A stretch of DNA of 64,000 bases from Bryobacterales bacterium (GCA_020846745.1 JADLDI010000061.1:119799-183798), one strand, 5' to 3'; shown: positions 7,998-18,571, numbered from the stretch's first letter. Made by a program: numbers and translations. Notes: generated from the sequence alone by a model not told the origin.

Positions 7998-10700
7998 TTG
8001 CCGACGGCCGACGGCTCCAAGACGCCGGGAAACGCGCTCGCTGAAGAGTGCCAGATCGAGGTAGCTCGGTGCGGGCTCGCGTCGCTACCTAATCAATTGG
8101 CTTTTCTGTTTGTTGTTGGGTCGGCCGCCTTTTACCTGCCGAAAGGCGCCTCTCTGCGCATCGCAGCCCTAGCGGGGCTCACTACGCTTTTCACTGCGAC
8201 GCATCTTGCTTTATGCTTGTGGCGCGTCAGGCCTCGGGCGACCGCCGGACCGGGATGGTATCGCTGGTGGCTAGCCAGTTGCCTTGGTCTCGGTTTCTCG
8301 TGGGGATGGCTGATGGCCATGACGATTCGGCAGTTGGGCATAGGCGGGGCGACGCCGCTGCTGCTGTTCATCACTGCCGTTAACTCGGGTTGGTCACTCA
8401 TTGCGCACCGGCCCTACTGGCACGTTCTGGCGGCATATCAAATCGGAGTGCTCACTCCGGCAGCGTATATTGCGGTCACGTCGGAAGATCTGACGCTCGC
8501 TTCGGCCGGACTGCTGGTGGTCCTTTATTTAACGTGCGCCGCCTTGAAGGGACGGTATTTGGCGCATGAGTACCGCTCGAACATGCAGCAACTGCTGCTG
8601 CTCCGCGACCGTAGCCGCGAGTTGGAGTGCGCTCATGCGGAAGCAAGGCAGCAGCAGCAACGGCTGTCGATCGCGCAGTCGGCGGCAGGCATCGCGATTT
8701 GGGACTGGGATATGCGCCGCCAAACCATCTCATGCTCGCGTGAGTGGTTTGAGGCATTCGGCGCGCCGTACACAGGCGAGGAGAACGTCGCCTGGGATTA
8801 CTGGATGGAGTTCATCCACCCGGACGACGTTGCGTCGGTGCGGGAAGACATCGATTCGGCGGTGTACGGCGACCGGGCCTATCAATCTGAGTTTCGCGTG
8901 CTGCACCCGCAAAATCGCGTCCGGTGGCTGAGCAGCCGGGGAAATGTGATTCGCGATGCGGAGGGCGCTCCGATTCGGATGATTGGGGCGGTGATCGACG
9001 TGACGGAGCGAATGGAGACAGAGCGTCAGCTACAGCAATACACGGCCGACCTGGCGCTCGCCATCGAACGGGAGCAATCAAACGCCGCCAAACTGGCTCA
9101 GACGGTTACCGAACTGGCGGCCGCCAAGGCGTCGGCGGAATCGGCAGCCCGCACCAAGAGCGAGTTCCTCGCCAACATGAGCCACGAGATCCGGACGCCG
9201 ATGAACGGCGTGATCGGCATGACGAACCTGCTGGTGTCGACAGGCCTGAACGCAGAACAGCGCGATTACGTGGAGATTATTCGGGCGTCGGGAGACTCGC
9301 TGTTGACGATTATCAACGACATCCTGGATTTCTCGAAAATCGAAGCCGGGAAGTTGAAGACCGAAACCGTAGATTTCAACTTACGCCAGGTGATCGATCA
9401 GGCGGTGGATCTGATTGTTCCGCAGACGGAAGGAAAGGCCTTGGTATTGCGGTGTGCGATCGCAGAGGCAATTCCACGGCGGCTGTTGGGGGATCCGGGA
9501 CGCCTGCGGCAGGTGTTGCTCAACCTGCTAAGTAACGCCGTAAAATTCACACCGTCAGGGACCGTGTCATTGCATGTCAGCCTGCGCGAACTCGACAGCG
9601 ATTCAGCCGAACTTGAGTTCATTATTCGCGACACCGGCATCGGTATTACCGAAGAACAACGGCAGCAACTATTCAGGCCCTTTACGCAGGCCGACGCTTC
9701 TACCACACGGCGATTCGGGGGAACGGGACTTGGCCTGACGATCTCACAGCGGCTTGTGCAATTGATGAAGGGACAGATGGGCCTGAACAGCGAACCCGGT
9801 CACGGTTCGGCGTTCTGGTTTACGCTCCGGTTCGGCATTGCCGCTTCGCAAGGTGCGGATGCATTTTGCCGCTTGGATCTAAGAAACAGGCGCGTGTTGT
9901 GTCTGATCGACAACACGAGCGATGCCGACGTTCTCTGGGAAGTGGCCCGCAATATGGGGCTTCACATGACAATGGTCGACAGTTTCGAAGCGGCTAAGGT
10001 ACGGCTGGAGCAGGCGTCACGGAACGCTCGGTTCTACGATGCGTTGATCGCCACGCGGATGTTTCTGAATACCGAACTATTCGCGACGATTCGAACATTT
10101 GGGCTGCCCCCGGTTCCGGTGGTAGCGATCGCCGGTTCAAGCGAGGCGCAGCCGCCCCCCAATTCGCCCGAGATCCTGCTGGCGGGTATGCTACGGAGGC
10201 CTTTGCGCACCTGGACGGTGGAAGACCACCTGATTCGCGTCTGGGACAACACACACACCGAGAGAGCGGCGGTGAGCACAGCGATGGCGCCGCCGGAGAA
10301 ACGCGGACGCATTCTGGTAGCCGAGGACAACGCGGTGAACCAGAAGGTCGCAGTGCGGTTGCTTGAGAGGCTCGGCTATGAATGCCAGGTCGCGTCAAAC
10401 GGCCGCGAAGCGGTCGAAATATGGTCGAATGCGGAATTTGACGCGATTCTCATGGACGGCTTCATGCCGGAGATGGATGGTTTCCAGGCCGCGCGTCAGA
10501 TCCGAGCGTTGGAACGGAGTAAGCGCACACCGATCATCGCCTTGACGGCCTCGGCGCAACCAGGCGATCGAGAGCGGTGCCTGGAGGCTGGGATGGACGA
10601 TTATCTGACGAAACCGGTCCGGTTCCAGGCGTTAGAGGACGCTTTGAAGAAATGGGCAGTTGAGGTTGCTCCAGCAGTGGAAGTTGGGGTGGGCTCTTAG
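7998..10700 (+). CDS. Membrane-bound hybrid histidine kinase (PAS-HisKA-HATPase-REC-REC)
   Basis: A 900-residue sensor kinase starting at a TTG with AAAGGA eight bases before it. Roughly residues 20-190 form several membrane helices. A short coiled coil and one PAS domain (about 225-345, PAS_3 type) follow, then HisKA with the phospho-acceptor in [16 protein letters not shown] (near 396), and HATPase_c with N box [17 protein letters not shown] and GGTGLGL. A receiver-like domain near 630-740 lacks the acidic pocket and looks inactive. The final receiver (about 770-890) is intact, with AEDN, the phospho-aspartate in [12 protein letters not shown] and LTKP. It sits 12 bases before the cyclic-di-GMP enzyme gene, so it probably controls or signals with it. 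The signal sensed is unknown. Confidence 0.93.
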   Translation: MPTADGSKTPGNALAEECQIEVARCGLASLPNQLAFLFVVGSAAFYLPKGASLRIAALAGLTTLFTATHLALCLWRVRPRATAGPGWYRWWLASCLGLGFSWGWLMAMTIRQLGIGGATPLLLFITAVNSGWSLIAHRPYWHVLAAYQIGVLTPAAYIAVTSEDLTLASAGLLVVLYLTCAALKGRYLAHEYRSNMQQLLLLRDRSRELECAHAEARQQQQRLSIAQSAAGIAIWDWDMRRQTISCSREWFEAFGAPYTGEENVAWDYWMEFIHPDDVASVREDIDSAVYGDRAYQSEFRVLHPQNRVRWLSSRGNVIRDAEGAPIRMIGAVIDVTERMETERQLQQYTADLALAIEREQSNAAKLAQTVTELAAAKASAESAARTKSEFLANMSHEIRTPMNGVIGMTNLLVSTGLNAEQRDYVEIIRASGDSLLTIINDILDFSKIEAGKLKTETVDFNLRQVIDQAVDLIVPQTEGKALVLRCAIAEAIPRRLLGDPGRLRQVLLNLLSNAVKFTPSGTVSLHVSLRELDSDSAELEFIIRDTGIGITEEQRQQLFRPFTQADASTTRRFGGTGLGLTISQRLVQLMKGQMGLNSEPGHGSAFWFTLRFGIAASQGADAFCRLDLRNRRVLCLIDNTSDADVLWEVARNMGLHMTMVDSFEAAKVRLEQASRNARFYDALIATRMFLNTELFATIRTFGLPPVPVVAIAGSSEAQPPPNSPEILLAGMLRRPLRTWTVEDHLIRVWDNTHTERAAVSTAMAPPEKRGRILVAEDNAVNQKVAVRLLERLGYECQVASNGREAVEIWSNAEFDAILMDGFMPEMDGFQAARQIRALERSKRTPIIALTASAQPGDRERCLEAGMDDYLTKPVRFQALEDALKKWAVEVAPAVEVGVGS

Positions 10701-10712
10701 GGTTCGATACCG

Positions 10713-13181
10713 ATGAAGCAGACGTCACCGAGGACGGTTGGGAAAGGAGCGAACCCGAACGCTACAGCGCCGACGGCGGCCAGCGCTGTCCGGATGCGGC
10801 GATTTGTACTGCTCGTCACGGGCCTCGGCGCGCTGACGGCATTATGGGCGCTGCTGGGGCCTTACGAACATCTTCTACGAACGCTGCTCTATTCCTGCCT
10901 GGGGGTATTCATCGCCCGGCTGCGAGTCCGGCAGGTAGTGGGGGCGGTGTCTTTAGGTCTGGTTTTTGTGCTGCTTGGTATTCAGGAACTGACGCTCGCC
11001 GAAGTTGTGATTACCGCGGGTGTGGTGACGATCGCGCAGTTCCTACAGCAGACGGAAGCAGCGAGGATACCGGCGCCAGTCTACTTCCACGTTGCGAGCA
11101 CGGTGATCGGTGTGGATCTGGCGTATCGTCTGTTTCACGCGCCGTGGTTCGGCCCTGGGATGCAGCCGCTGGCACTCGCCCTGGCCGCCGCAATGCTGTA
11201 CGGGTGGGTAAATACAGTAGCGTCGATAGTCTTTGGGCAAGCGCAGGAACTCCGGCTTTCTTCGGTGCTACGCGAGTGCACGGTGCGAACGCTGCCGCAA
11301 TATATTGTGAGCGCTTTTCTGGCGTCGATCATTCACGCTGCCGGGACGGGCGGGCCGATTTACTTCGTTCTGGCATTACTTCCGACGGCGCTGCTGGCGT
11401 ATTCGGTGTATATAGGCGAACAGCCGCACAGCCCTTCGGACCCGGAGCGGTCGGAAGATCTGGCGGACCTGCAGTTCCGCGCGCTGGAATCGTTGGCGCT
11501 GGCGATTGAAGCACGCGACCTCACCGCTCCCGAACATCTACGGCGCCTGCAGATCTACTGCGTCGAACTGGGACGCGACTTAGATCTGCCGGCGGCGGAT
11601 CTGGAAGGGCTACGGGTCGCATCGCTATTGCACGACGTCGGGAAGCTGGCGGTACCGGAACACATTCTCGCCAAGGGTGGCCGGCTTACGCGCGAGGAAT
11701 TCGATGCCGTGAAGATTCATGCCGACGTGGGCGCCGATATTGTCGACCGGATCAAGTTTCCCGTACCGGTGACAGAGATCGTCCGGTCGCACCATGAGCG
11801 GTGGAACGGGTCGGGGTATCCGAAAGGGCTGAAAGGCGATCAAATTCCGCTGGGCGCGAGGATCCTGGCAGCTGTAGATGCGCTTGATGCCCTGATTACC
11901 GAGAAGCCCTACCGGTCCGCCCTAACGATCGACGACGCGGTGGACCGGCTGTCTGGGGAAGCGGGCATCAGTTTCGATCCGCGGGTGGTGGACACACTCG
12001 CACGGCGGTATCACGACCTGGAGGAGATGATCCACGAGGCGTCGCGGATGAGCCTTGGCGACGATCTGCGCAGATTGCGGCGTGCGTTCGCACCGCCGAA
12101 CACGGAAGTGCCGGGTACGACTGACGAAAAGCCGCAATTCCTGCTGCGGATCGCGCAATCGCGAGAAGAGGCGCGTGTCCTGCTGGAAATGGTACAGGAT
12201 CTCGGAAAGTCGTTGCAATTGGATGAAAGCCTACCTGCACTCGCCAAACGCCTCGGTGTTCTGGCGCCGTACGACTCGGTGGTTATCTACGTACTAAGCG
12301 AAGGTGTGCTTGCGCCGCGGTATTCGGCGGGCGAGTCGACCGCAATCTGGATGTCACGGCAGATTGCCGTGGGACAAGGAGTGGTTGGAAGCGTTGTTAG
12401 TTTAGGAAAGCCCGTATTGAACGGTGACTTGGCGATGGAGTTCCCGGCGGCAGCAGGAATCAGACCGGTCGGATTGGCGGTTCCGCTGGTGGGCGCAAAC
12501 GAAATAGTGGGCGTATTATTGCTTACGAGACGGGCACCGCACCAGTTTACTTCCGACCATCTGCGGATTGCGCTCGCAATTCACGGCAAACTCGGTGCGG
12601 CCCTAGAAAACGGAATCAGCTATGAACAGGCACGGCTGTCGGCGAGCACAGACTTCCTGACCGGGCTGCCGAACGCCCGCTCGCTTCATCAGCATCTGGA
12701 GTCGGAGCTGTCGCGTTGCCGTCGTTCAAACTCGAGCCTGACCGTACTGGTTGCGGATCTGGATGGGTTTAAAGAAGTAAACGACCGGTTTGGTCATTTG
12801 GAAGGTAACCGGCTGCTGCAGGCGGTTGCGCGGAACCTTCGTCAATCGTGCCGCGATTACGACTACGTAGCCCGCCTGGGCGGCGACGAGTTTGTTTTCA
12901 TTCTGCCAGGCTTGGCGAAACTGGATGGCGCTCTGAAGATACAGCAGTTGATTCGAGCCGTAGCGGAAGCAGGCCGGACGGTTGTGCCAGAGTCGTCGCT
13001 AGGATTGAGCATTGGCGAGGCGCGCTTCCCGGAAAATGGGACGACGGCGGAGGAATTGCTGCTCGAAGCGGACCAACAGATGTACAAAGTGAAGACCGCG
13101 CGAAAACTGAAGCAGCGCCGTGAAGCGCGGTCAGGGTTTGCGTTCGACCGAGAGAAGTTCCCGCTCTCAGTCGATCATTGA
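10713..13181 (+). CDS. Bifunctional cyclic-di-GMP protein: membrane domain, HD-GYP, GAF, GGDEF
   Basis: An 822-residue protein. Residues about 28-240 are five to seven membrane helices of MASE-like character. An HD-GYP phosphodiesterase domain follows, with LLHDVGKLAVPE near 306 and HHERWNGSGYPKGL near 360, both signature stretches intact. A GAF domain spans roughly 490-640. The C-terminal diguanylate cyclase has DFLTGLPNARSL, VADLDGFKEVND and an intact LGGDEF near 722. Nine residues before GGDEF stands RDYD, an intact RxxD product-inhibition site. It can therefore in principle both make and break cyclic-di-GMP at the membrane, with GAF ligand control. The last seven bases overlap the convergent propeller gene. 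Confidence 0.94.
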   Translation: MKQTSPRTVGKGANPNATAPTAASAVRMRRFVLLVTGLGALTALWALLGPYEHLLRTLLYSCLGVFIARLRVRQVVGAVSLGLVFVLLGIQELTLAEVVITAGVVTIAQFLQQTEAARIPAPVYFHVASTVIGVDLAYRLFHAPWFGPGMQPLALALAAAMLYGWVNTVASIVFGQAQELRLSSVLRECTVRTLPQYIVSAFLASIIHAAGTGGPIYFVLALLPTALLAYSVYIGEQPHSPSDPERSEDLADLQFRALESLALAIEARDLTAPEHLRRLQIYCVELGRDLDLPAADLEGLRVASLLHDVGKLAVPEHILAKGGRLTREEFDAVKIHADVGADIVDRIKFPVPVTEIVRSHHERWNGSGYPKGLKGDQIPLGARILAAVDALDALITEKPYRSALTIDDAVDRLSGEAGISFDPRVVDTLARRYHDLEEMIHEASRMSLGDDLRRLRRAFAPPNTEVPGTTDEKPQFLLRIAQSREEARVLLEMVQDLGKSLQLDESLPALAKRLGVLAPYDSVVIYVLSEGVLAPRYSAGESTAIWMSRQIAVGQGVVGSVVSLGKPVLNGDLAMEFPAAAGIRPVGLAVPLVGANEIVGVLLLTRRAPHQFTSDHLRIALAIHGKLGAALENGISYEQARLSASTDFLTGLPNARSLHQHLESELSRCRRSNSSLTVLVADLDGFKEVNDRFGHLEGNRLLQAVARNLRQSCRDYDYVARLGGDEFVFILPGLAKLDGALKIQQLIRAVAEAGRTVVPESSLGLSIGEARFPENGTTAEELLLEADQQMYKVKTARKLKQRREARSGFAFDREKFPLSVDH

Positions 13182-14278
13182 GTTTCGGTTTTTTCGACCA
13201 AGCGTTCGACGGACATGGCGTAGATTGCAGGCTTGCCTTGCCGGTCGCTCTGAAAAAAGATTCGCTGGCTATCCGGCGAAAACACAGGGTTAGCTGTGGC
13301 CGGATTGGAGCAGCGGTGCTCGCAAATAGTCAGTTCGCGCCGCACCGAACGCAGGAGCAGCAGAATATGCGGCTGCGCCTTCGATCCGGAGGCGCCAACG
13401 AAGACCGAGGCGTCACCGTTGGGTGAGAACTGAACGAACTGCGAGGTTGTGGCAACCAGGCGATCCTCACCAGTATCGGGATTGATCTCGCGCAAATGAG
13501 AGGTTTTGGCGTTCGGATCGGGAAAGTGCAGATAGAGGACAGTGCGGCCGTCAGGCGACCACCGGGCAGGTCCGACAGCGCCGGCCGCGGTCTTCAGGGG
13601 CACCGTTCGGGAGCCGTCCAAATGCGCCAACACCAGGCCCCCAATACCTGTTCGAAAGACGATTGAAGCGCGACGCGGACGGGGCACGGGATCGAGGACG
13701 CCGTCCGCAAAATCGCAGACCTTACGCGCATCGCCGCGGACCAGGTTGACGAGCTTAATCGTTTTCTTCGATTCGACAAGTAGAGCGGAGGGACCTTCGG
13801 GCAGCACTTGCACGCACACGCCGGCCGGAGTGTCGTCCGGGAACTTGTAAGCCTCACGCTGCCGTGTGGCGCCCAACGTCAGTACGCGAAGGGATTGGGC
13901 GTCGCGATAGCAAAGCAAACGGTCGTCCGGGCTCAGGCACAACGAAGCGGGATCGAGGGCCGCGGCTTCGGTCAGAACGCGGGACTGCCAGGTTTTCAGG
14001 TCGAGCAAATGGGCCTGCATACTGCCGCCGTGATCGCTGGCGAAGAGCAGGGACACGGGACCGCGGCGCGAAAACATGCGGACATGGGGTGGCGGAAGAA
14101 GGCTAGTGTGGGTGGGGGTGGTGACGCGAGAGACTTCGAATTCCGTGGTCCCATCGACGAATCGGACGCGTTCAGACGGGATCATCCGGTCGTCGGAAAA
14201 CGCGGCAGCGGCAGCGCCCGCTGCGAGAAATCGGCGACGCGTCCAGGCATGAGCGAGGGCGCGCAACATCGACTTCAT
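13175..14278 (-). CDS. Tat-exported beta-propeller protein, oligogalacturonate-lyase-like
   Basis: A 367-residue protein with a twin-arginine signal (TRRRFLAAGAAAAAFSDD, residues about 13-30), so it is probably exported folded. The remainder is made of WD40-like/TolB-like blades: LLFASDHGGSMQAHLLDLKT, LCLSPDDRLLCYRD, RWSPDGRTVLYLHF, QFSPNGDASVFVG and VFSPDSQRIFFQSDRQGKPA. Blade spacing and wording resemble the oligogalacturonate lyase family, whose members use a seven-bladed propeller with Mn2+. I cannot identify the catalytic histidines, so it may be non-enzymatic. The start is ATG at 14278. It converges on and overlaps the cyclic-di-GMP gene by seven bases. The DUF3500 gene lies 32 bases upstream on the same strand. 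Confidence 0.72.
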   Translation of the reverse strand: MKSMLRALAHAWTRRRFLAAGAAAAAFSDDRMIPSERVRFVDGTTEFEVSRVTTPTHTSLLPPPHVRMFSRRGPVSLLFASDHGGSMQAHLLDLKTWQSRVLTEAAALDPASLCLSPDDRLLCYRDAQSLRVLTLGATRQREAYKFPDDTPAGVCVQVLPEGPSALLVESKKTIKLVNLVRGDARKVCDFADGVLDPVPRPRRASIVFRTGIGGLVLAHLDGSRTVPLKTAAGAVGPARWSPDGRTVLYLHFPDPNAKTSHLREINPDTGEDRLVATTSQFVQFSPNGDASVFVGASGSKAQPHILLLLRSVRRELTICEHRCSNPATANPVFSPDSQRIFFQSDRQGKPAIYAMSVERLVEKTETQ

Positions 14279-14310
14279 GCTAGCACGCCCTCACCGCAGA
14301 TCAGCCGAAA

Positions 14311-15336
14311 TCAACGGGTGTGGCTTGTCTGGTAGTGCTCCTTGAGGAGGTCGAGACCAAAGTCGCCATCGATTTCGCGCCAGACGGTATGAGAGTGGTT
14401 GGCTCCGTTTTGGGTGTTGTCGTACTCGATCAGGAAGGTCGACCCCTGCACCCGATAGTAGTGTGGGGCGTTCTTTTCGATGGGACCGGCCCAGGCGAAG
14501 AACAAGTTGTTACCGGACTTCTTAATCACTTCGCGGCGGGCCTGGGCCACTTGATCGGGAACGTTGGAGACATATTCGTCGATCAAACGGTTGAGCAGGT
14601 CGCGCTGCCTCGAGTTCATCCTGCTTGCGGGCAGTCCGCTGGGCTGGCCTTGCAGGGCGGCTTTGCGGGAGGCTTCCGTCAGGATGTCTTTGTAAGCCTG
14701 CTCGGCAACGGTGGCCGTCTTACGCTGTGTGGCGTCGAGGGCAGCGACTACATCGCGGCCGAGGTCTTCTTCGTTTGCCAGCGGACGGAGGCCTTTGCGT
14801 GGTCCCTCGCGGACCTCATGCGGGTTGGCTCCGAAGAACATCGGTCCGGCCGCCACTTTGCCGTTGTGAATCGTGAAATTGAGGCTGCAGTGGTGGCCTT
14901 CCACGCGATAGCCCCAAGTGGCGGTGTCGGACGGCTCACCGAAGACCGAGAAGTGATATTTCAGCGGATCGCGACGGCCGGTGGTATCTTTCTCAACGAT
15001 CTTGAGGATCTCCTCCAGGCTCATGATGGAGGTGGCCTTGATCAGTCCCGACTGCGACAGGCCGGCCGAGAGAAGGGCGGTGGCCAAGTGCCGCTGGTAG
15101 GGCTGCATCTCCCCCAGGGTTAAACCTTTGCGAACCTTAGGGATGAAATGCCAGTTCATACGCTCGTCGTCGCTGAACTGAAAGGTGGCCTTGGACTTCT
15201 GATCGTCCTGGAGCGAGTTGAGGAAAGCCTGTGCAGTGCGCGTCATCGTGGATGCGGTATTCGTACGGACGTAGGCTGAGGTGAGCAGGGCGGCGGCGGA
15301 GCCAATGGCCAGTAGCCTCCACTTGAGGTTAGTCAC
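14311..15336 (-). CDS. Exported DUF3500-family protein
   Basis: A 341-residue protein with an N-terminal hydrophobic signal (MTNLKWRLLAIGSAAALLTS). The body matches the DUF3500 family: AQAFLNSLQDDQKSKATFQF, then RMNWHFIPKVRKGLTLGEM, a centre with WGYRVEGHHCSLNFTIHNGK, and an end with YRVQGSTFLIEYDNTQNGAN and HSHTVWREIDGDFG. The family is common in Acidobacteriota and other soil bacteria, and no function is established as far as I know. Conserved His, Asp and Trp residues in the last 60 positions hint at a metal site (inference). It lies upstream of the propeller gene and may share its transcript. Confidence 0.85.
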   Translation of the reverse strand: MTNLKWRLLAIGSAAALLTSAYVRTNTASTMTRTAQAFLNSLQDDQKSKATFQFSDDERMNWHFIPKVRKGLTLGEMQPYQRHLATALLSAGLSQSGLIKATSIMSLEEILKIVEKDTTGRRDPLKYHFSVFGEPSDTATWGYRVEGHHCSLNFTIHNGKVAAGPMFFGANPHEVREGPRKGLRPLANEEDLGRDVVAALDATQRKTATVAEQAYKDILTEASRKAALQGQPSGLPASRMNSRQRDLLNRLIDEYVSNVPDQVAQARREVIKKSGNNLFFAWAGPIEKNAPHYYRVQGSTFLIEYDNTQNGANHSHTVWREIDGDFGLDLLKEHYQTSHTR

Positions 15337-15410
15337 GTTGAGTTCTCCTTAGAGCGTTACTATACCTCAACTGGATGGGGTCGCTCTGATTCGCGACGAT
15401 TTCGTAGAGA

Positions 15411-16298
15411 TCAGAAAGGCAGGTCGCGCCGGGCGGCGCCTTCGCTCGTGGCGGACTTCGCGAGGAAGACGTAGGGATTGACCGGAGTGCCGTTCTGCCG
15501 GACCTCGTAGTGCAAGTGCGGCGATGTCACACGACCGGTGGCGCCTGACGATCCGACCACCTGACCACGACGGATTTCCTGCCCAGGCAGGACGTCGATG
15601 CGCGACAGGTGAGCGTAGTAGGTTTGGGTGCCACCACCATGATCGAGCACAACCAGTTTGCCGTAGGCTCCACCCCAGTCGGCATGAGCGACGATACCGT
15701 CGGCCGACGCTTTGATGGGCGCGCCGGACCGTGCCGAAATGTCGACACCGGAATGGAAGGCGCCTTCACCCGAGAAGGGGTCTGTACGACGTCCGAAACT
15801 GGAGAGCAGCCGGCCGTAAATAGGCCAGAGAGAGGGTCTTACGTTTTGCTGCCAGTTTTTCGGGTATTTCTTAAAATTGCGGGAAAACGAGGCACTTTTC
15901 AGAAAGTTGTATTGATCGATCGATTCCGTGTAAGACGGCAATAGAGGGCCTTCGCCGGAAATGTCGGGTGGACCTTCCAACTCGCGCTTTACACCGTATG
16001 CGAGCGAAACTTCTGCAGCGAAAACCTGCAACGTAGCGAGCTGCTCATTGGTCTGATGAGCTGATTTTTGCAGTTGCTGGTATTTACCGCGAAGGGTATC
16101 GAACTGGTTTTGGAGGGAGTTGTAGTTAGCAACCTTCAAGGCCATGCGGGCGTAGCTGCTAACCATACCCATGACAGAGAAGGCGCCAAGAAGGGCTAAC
16201 GCCAAAACGACGTAAACGGCTTGATGCGGAATGTGCAGCCGGCGCAGGCGGCCGTGGAAAGAATGCGCTAGGACAACAATAAAATAATGCTGCTTCAT
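15411..16298 (-). CDS. M23-family peptidoglycan endopeptidase, membrane-anchored
   Basis: A 295-residue protein. A short cytoplasmic basic start is followed by one membrane helix (VYVVLALALLGAFSVMGMVS, about residues 28-47) and a coiled coil (residues about 55-100). After a linker comes a LytM/M23 domain from about 165 to 285. The zinc-site motifs are present: FHSGVDIS gives the HxxxD pair and PHLHYEV the HxH pair. Such proteins cut peptide cross-links in peptidoglycan or act as amidase activators; the intact ligands favour an active enzyme. The topology places the enzyme domain in the periplasm. It diverges from the S46 peptidase gene, with a 218-bp regulatory gap between them. Confidence 0.92.
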   Translation of the reverse strand: MKQHYFIVVLAHSFHGRLRRLHIPHQAVYVVLALALLGAFSVMGMVSSYARMALKVANYNSLQNQFDTLRGKYQQLQKSAHQTNEQLATLQVFAAEVSLAYGVKRELEGPPDISGEGPLLPSYTESIDQYNFLKSASFSRNFKKYPKNWQQNVRPSLWPIYGRLLSSFGRRTDPFSGEGAFHSGVDISARSGAPIKASADGIVAHADWGGAYGKLVVLDHGGGTQTYYAHLSRIDVLPGQEIRRGQVVGSSGATGRVTSPHLHYEVRQNGTPVNPYVFLAKSATSEGAARRDLPF

Positions 16299-16400
16299 CG
16301 CTGAACGCCCTGGGAAAGCCGGAAATGGCCTCCAGGAGTGCTCCTAGAGTGCACTGATTGAAGTGCCTGCCAGTTGGACGATCACTGTGTCTTGCAGGCG

Positions 16401-16416
16401 TCTGTTCGTAAACAGA
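16401..16416. promoter_or_regulatory. Palindromic operator candidate in divergent gap
   Basis: TCTGTT-CGTA-AACAGA is a perfect six-base inverted repeat in the gap between the M23 and S46 genes. An AT-rich stretch containing TATAAC (16419-16424) follows immediately. The shape suits a transcription factor site or a small hairpin. The rest of 16299-16516 shows no gene. Confidence 0.4.
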
Positions 16417-16516
16417 TTTATAACAATAACAGGTGAACGGGTGTGTGTCAATCCCCCTGTGGCGGGGTGAGTCGGAACGACACGCCGATTTATGCGTCAA
16501 TGAGTAAGAGGTATTC

Positions 16517-18571
16517 ATGCGCGCTTTTCTCGCTTACGTCACTATGGCAGCCATTAGCACGGCAGTGGCGGATGAGGGAATCTGGTTGTATAACCAGGCT
16601 CCCAAGGACCGAATCCGAAAAAAGTACGGATTCAACCTGACTGACGAGTTTTTGAACCGGCTTCGTACTGCATCTGTGCGATTGAACAACGGCGGTTCGG
16701 GGTCGTTTGTATCGCCGCAGGGCTTGATCTTCACCAATCACCACGTGGCGATGGATTGCATCCAGAAGGTCAGTTCCGCTGAACACGATTACATGAACAA
16801 CGGCTTTTCGGCTCCGAAACAGGCGGACGAGAAGGCCTGTCCCGACCTCGAAGTGAATATCCTGACGGAGATCACCGACGTAACCGATCGCGTGCAGAAG
16901 CAGGCCGGAACGGCAGCGAACTCATCTGCCGCCAACCGGGAGCGGAAAGCGGCGATGACGGCGATCGAAAAGGAATGCAGCGACCGCACGGGGGACCGCT
17001 GCGACGTGGTGACGTTGTACTCGGGCGGGTTGTATCACCTGTACCGCTATAAGAAGTACACCGATATCAGGCTGGTATTCGCACCGGAAGATTCGATCGC
17101 GGCGTTTGGTGGCGATCCTGACAACTTCACATATCCGCGATATTGCCTGGACTTCGCCTTTCTGCGCGCTTATAAAAACGGAAAGCCGGCGCAGACTCCG
17201 GCATTCCTACCCTGGAGCAAGCAAGGCGCGCGCGAGGGGGAACTGACATTCGTATCAGGACATCCGGGATCGACGGGCCGCCTGGCGACAGTGCCTGAAC
17301 TGGAATTCAACCGGGACGTTTCCTATCCGCTGACATTACGGTATTTGAAATCGATCATCGACACGCTGCTTACCTACAGCGCAGAGAGTGCGGAGAACAA
17401 ACGCATTGCGCAGGAGAATCTCAATTCGCAGCAGAACTCGTTTAAAGCCTTCACCGGGTTCTATCGAGGGCTGAAAGAAGATGAACTGATGGCGCGCAAG
17501 CGCGACGAGGAAAAGAGCCTGAGCGCTGGAGTAGCCGGGAAGGCGGAATTACGGTCGGACCTTGAATCGACGTGGAGCAACATCAGCGCCGCTACTACCG
17601 ATTTAAGAGGCTTTTATGTGCGGTATGCATTGCTCGATCGCATGCCGGCGCGCGGTTCCGACTTGTTTACGATTGCCCGCGAGGTATACCGATACGGAGC
17701 GGAAAAGCAGAAACCGAACGACAAACGGCTGCGCGAGTTTGTCGACCCGGCATTGCCAAGCCTCGAACAGCAAATGTATTCGACGGCTCCGCTGTACGAC
17801 TCGATGGAGATCGCGGCAATACGCAATTACCTCGAGTTTCTGGCGAAGGAGTTGGGGCCAAACGACGAAACGGTGAAGCGACTGCTGAACGGCAAGACGG
17901 CCGCGGAAGCGGCGAACGAGTACGTCACCACCAGCAGGTTGAAAGACGTAGCGGAGCGAAAGCGGCTGGCTAACGACCCGAAAGCGGCTGAGGCGTCGAA
18001 CGACGGAATGATCCGGCTGGTTCGGACGATCGATGCAGAAGCGCGGCAACTGCGGGCGCACTATGAAGACAAAGTGGAAGCGGTGATCACGTCGACCGCA
18101 AGTAAGATCGCCAAAGCGCGTTTCGCCGTATACGGTACCGACGACTATCCCGATGCCACATTTACGCTGCGGCTGTCCTATGGTCCGGTGCGTGGCTATA
18201 CGAACGAGCAGGGGCAACACGTCCCGTGGGCAACCGATTTTGCGGGATTGTACCGGCGCGCGACCGGCAAGGAGCCGTTCGCGCTGCCGCCGTCGTGGGT
18301 GAAAGCGAAGAAGAAACTGAAGCTATCCACGCCGTTTAACTTCGTCACAACGAACGATACGCACGGAGGCAATTCGGGCAGTCCGACTGTGGACACGAAA
18401 GGCCAGGTTGTGGGCATTCTGTTCGACGGTAACATCGAGGGCCTTCCGAATCGGTTTGTGTATCGCGAACAACGGGAGCGTAGCGTGCACGTGGCGTCGC
18501 AGGGAATTGTCGAAGCGCTGCGCGCAGTGTACGGCGCCAAGTCGCTGCTGCACGAACTCGGGGTGAACTGA
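16517..18571 (+). CDS. S46-family dipeptidyl peptidase (DPP7/DPP11 type), exported
   Basis: A 684-residue protein with a signal peptide (MRAFLAYVTMAAISTAVADE). The S46 chymotrypsin-like halves are clear: SGSFVSPQGLIFTNHHVAMD carries the catalytic His near residue 75, FGGDPDNFTYPRY carries the Asp region near 200, and THGGNSGSPTVD carries the Ser near 617. A helical domain sits between them, as in known structures. Downstream of the Ser the text reads GILFDGNIEG. The Gly at this position resembles DPP7 enzymes preferring hydrophobic P1 residues rather than the Arg of DPP11; this is my inference. It releases dipeptides from peptides in the periplasm. The symporter operon just downstream may take up products. 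Confidence 0.92.
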   Translation: MRAFLAYVTMAAISTAVADEGIWLYNQAPKDRIRKKYGFNLTDEFLNRLRTASVRLNNGGSGSFVSPQGLIFTNHHVAMDCIQKVSSAEHDYMNNGFSAPKQADEKACPDLEVNILTEITDVTDRVQKQAGTAANSSAANRERKAAMTAIEKECSDRTGDRCDVVTLYSGGLYHLYRYKKYTDIRLVFAPEDSIAAFGGDPDNFTYPRYCLDFAFLRAYKNGKPAQTPAFLPWSKQGAREGELTFVSGHPGSTGRLATVPELEFNRDVSYPLTLRYLKSIIDTLLTYSAESAENKRIAQENLNSQQNSFKAFTGFYRGLKEDELMARKRDEEKSLSAGVAGKAELRSDLESTWSNISAATTDLRGFYVRYALLDRMPARGSDLFTIAREVYRYGAEKQKPNDKRLREFVDPALPSLEQQMYSTAPLYDSMEIAAIRNYLEFLAKELGPNDETVKRLLNGKTAAEAANEYVTTSRLKDVAERKRLANDPKAAEASNDGMIRLVRTIDAEARQLRAHYEDKVEAVITSTASKIAKARFAVYGTDDYPDATFTLRLSYGPVRGYTNEQGQHVPWATDFAGLYRRATGKEPFALPPSWVKAKKKLKLSTPFNFVTTNDTHGGNSGSPTVDTKGQVVGILFDGNIEGLPNRFVYREQRERSVHVASQGIVEALRAVYGAKSLLHELGVN

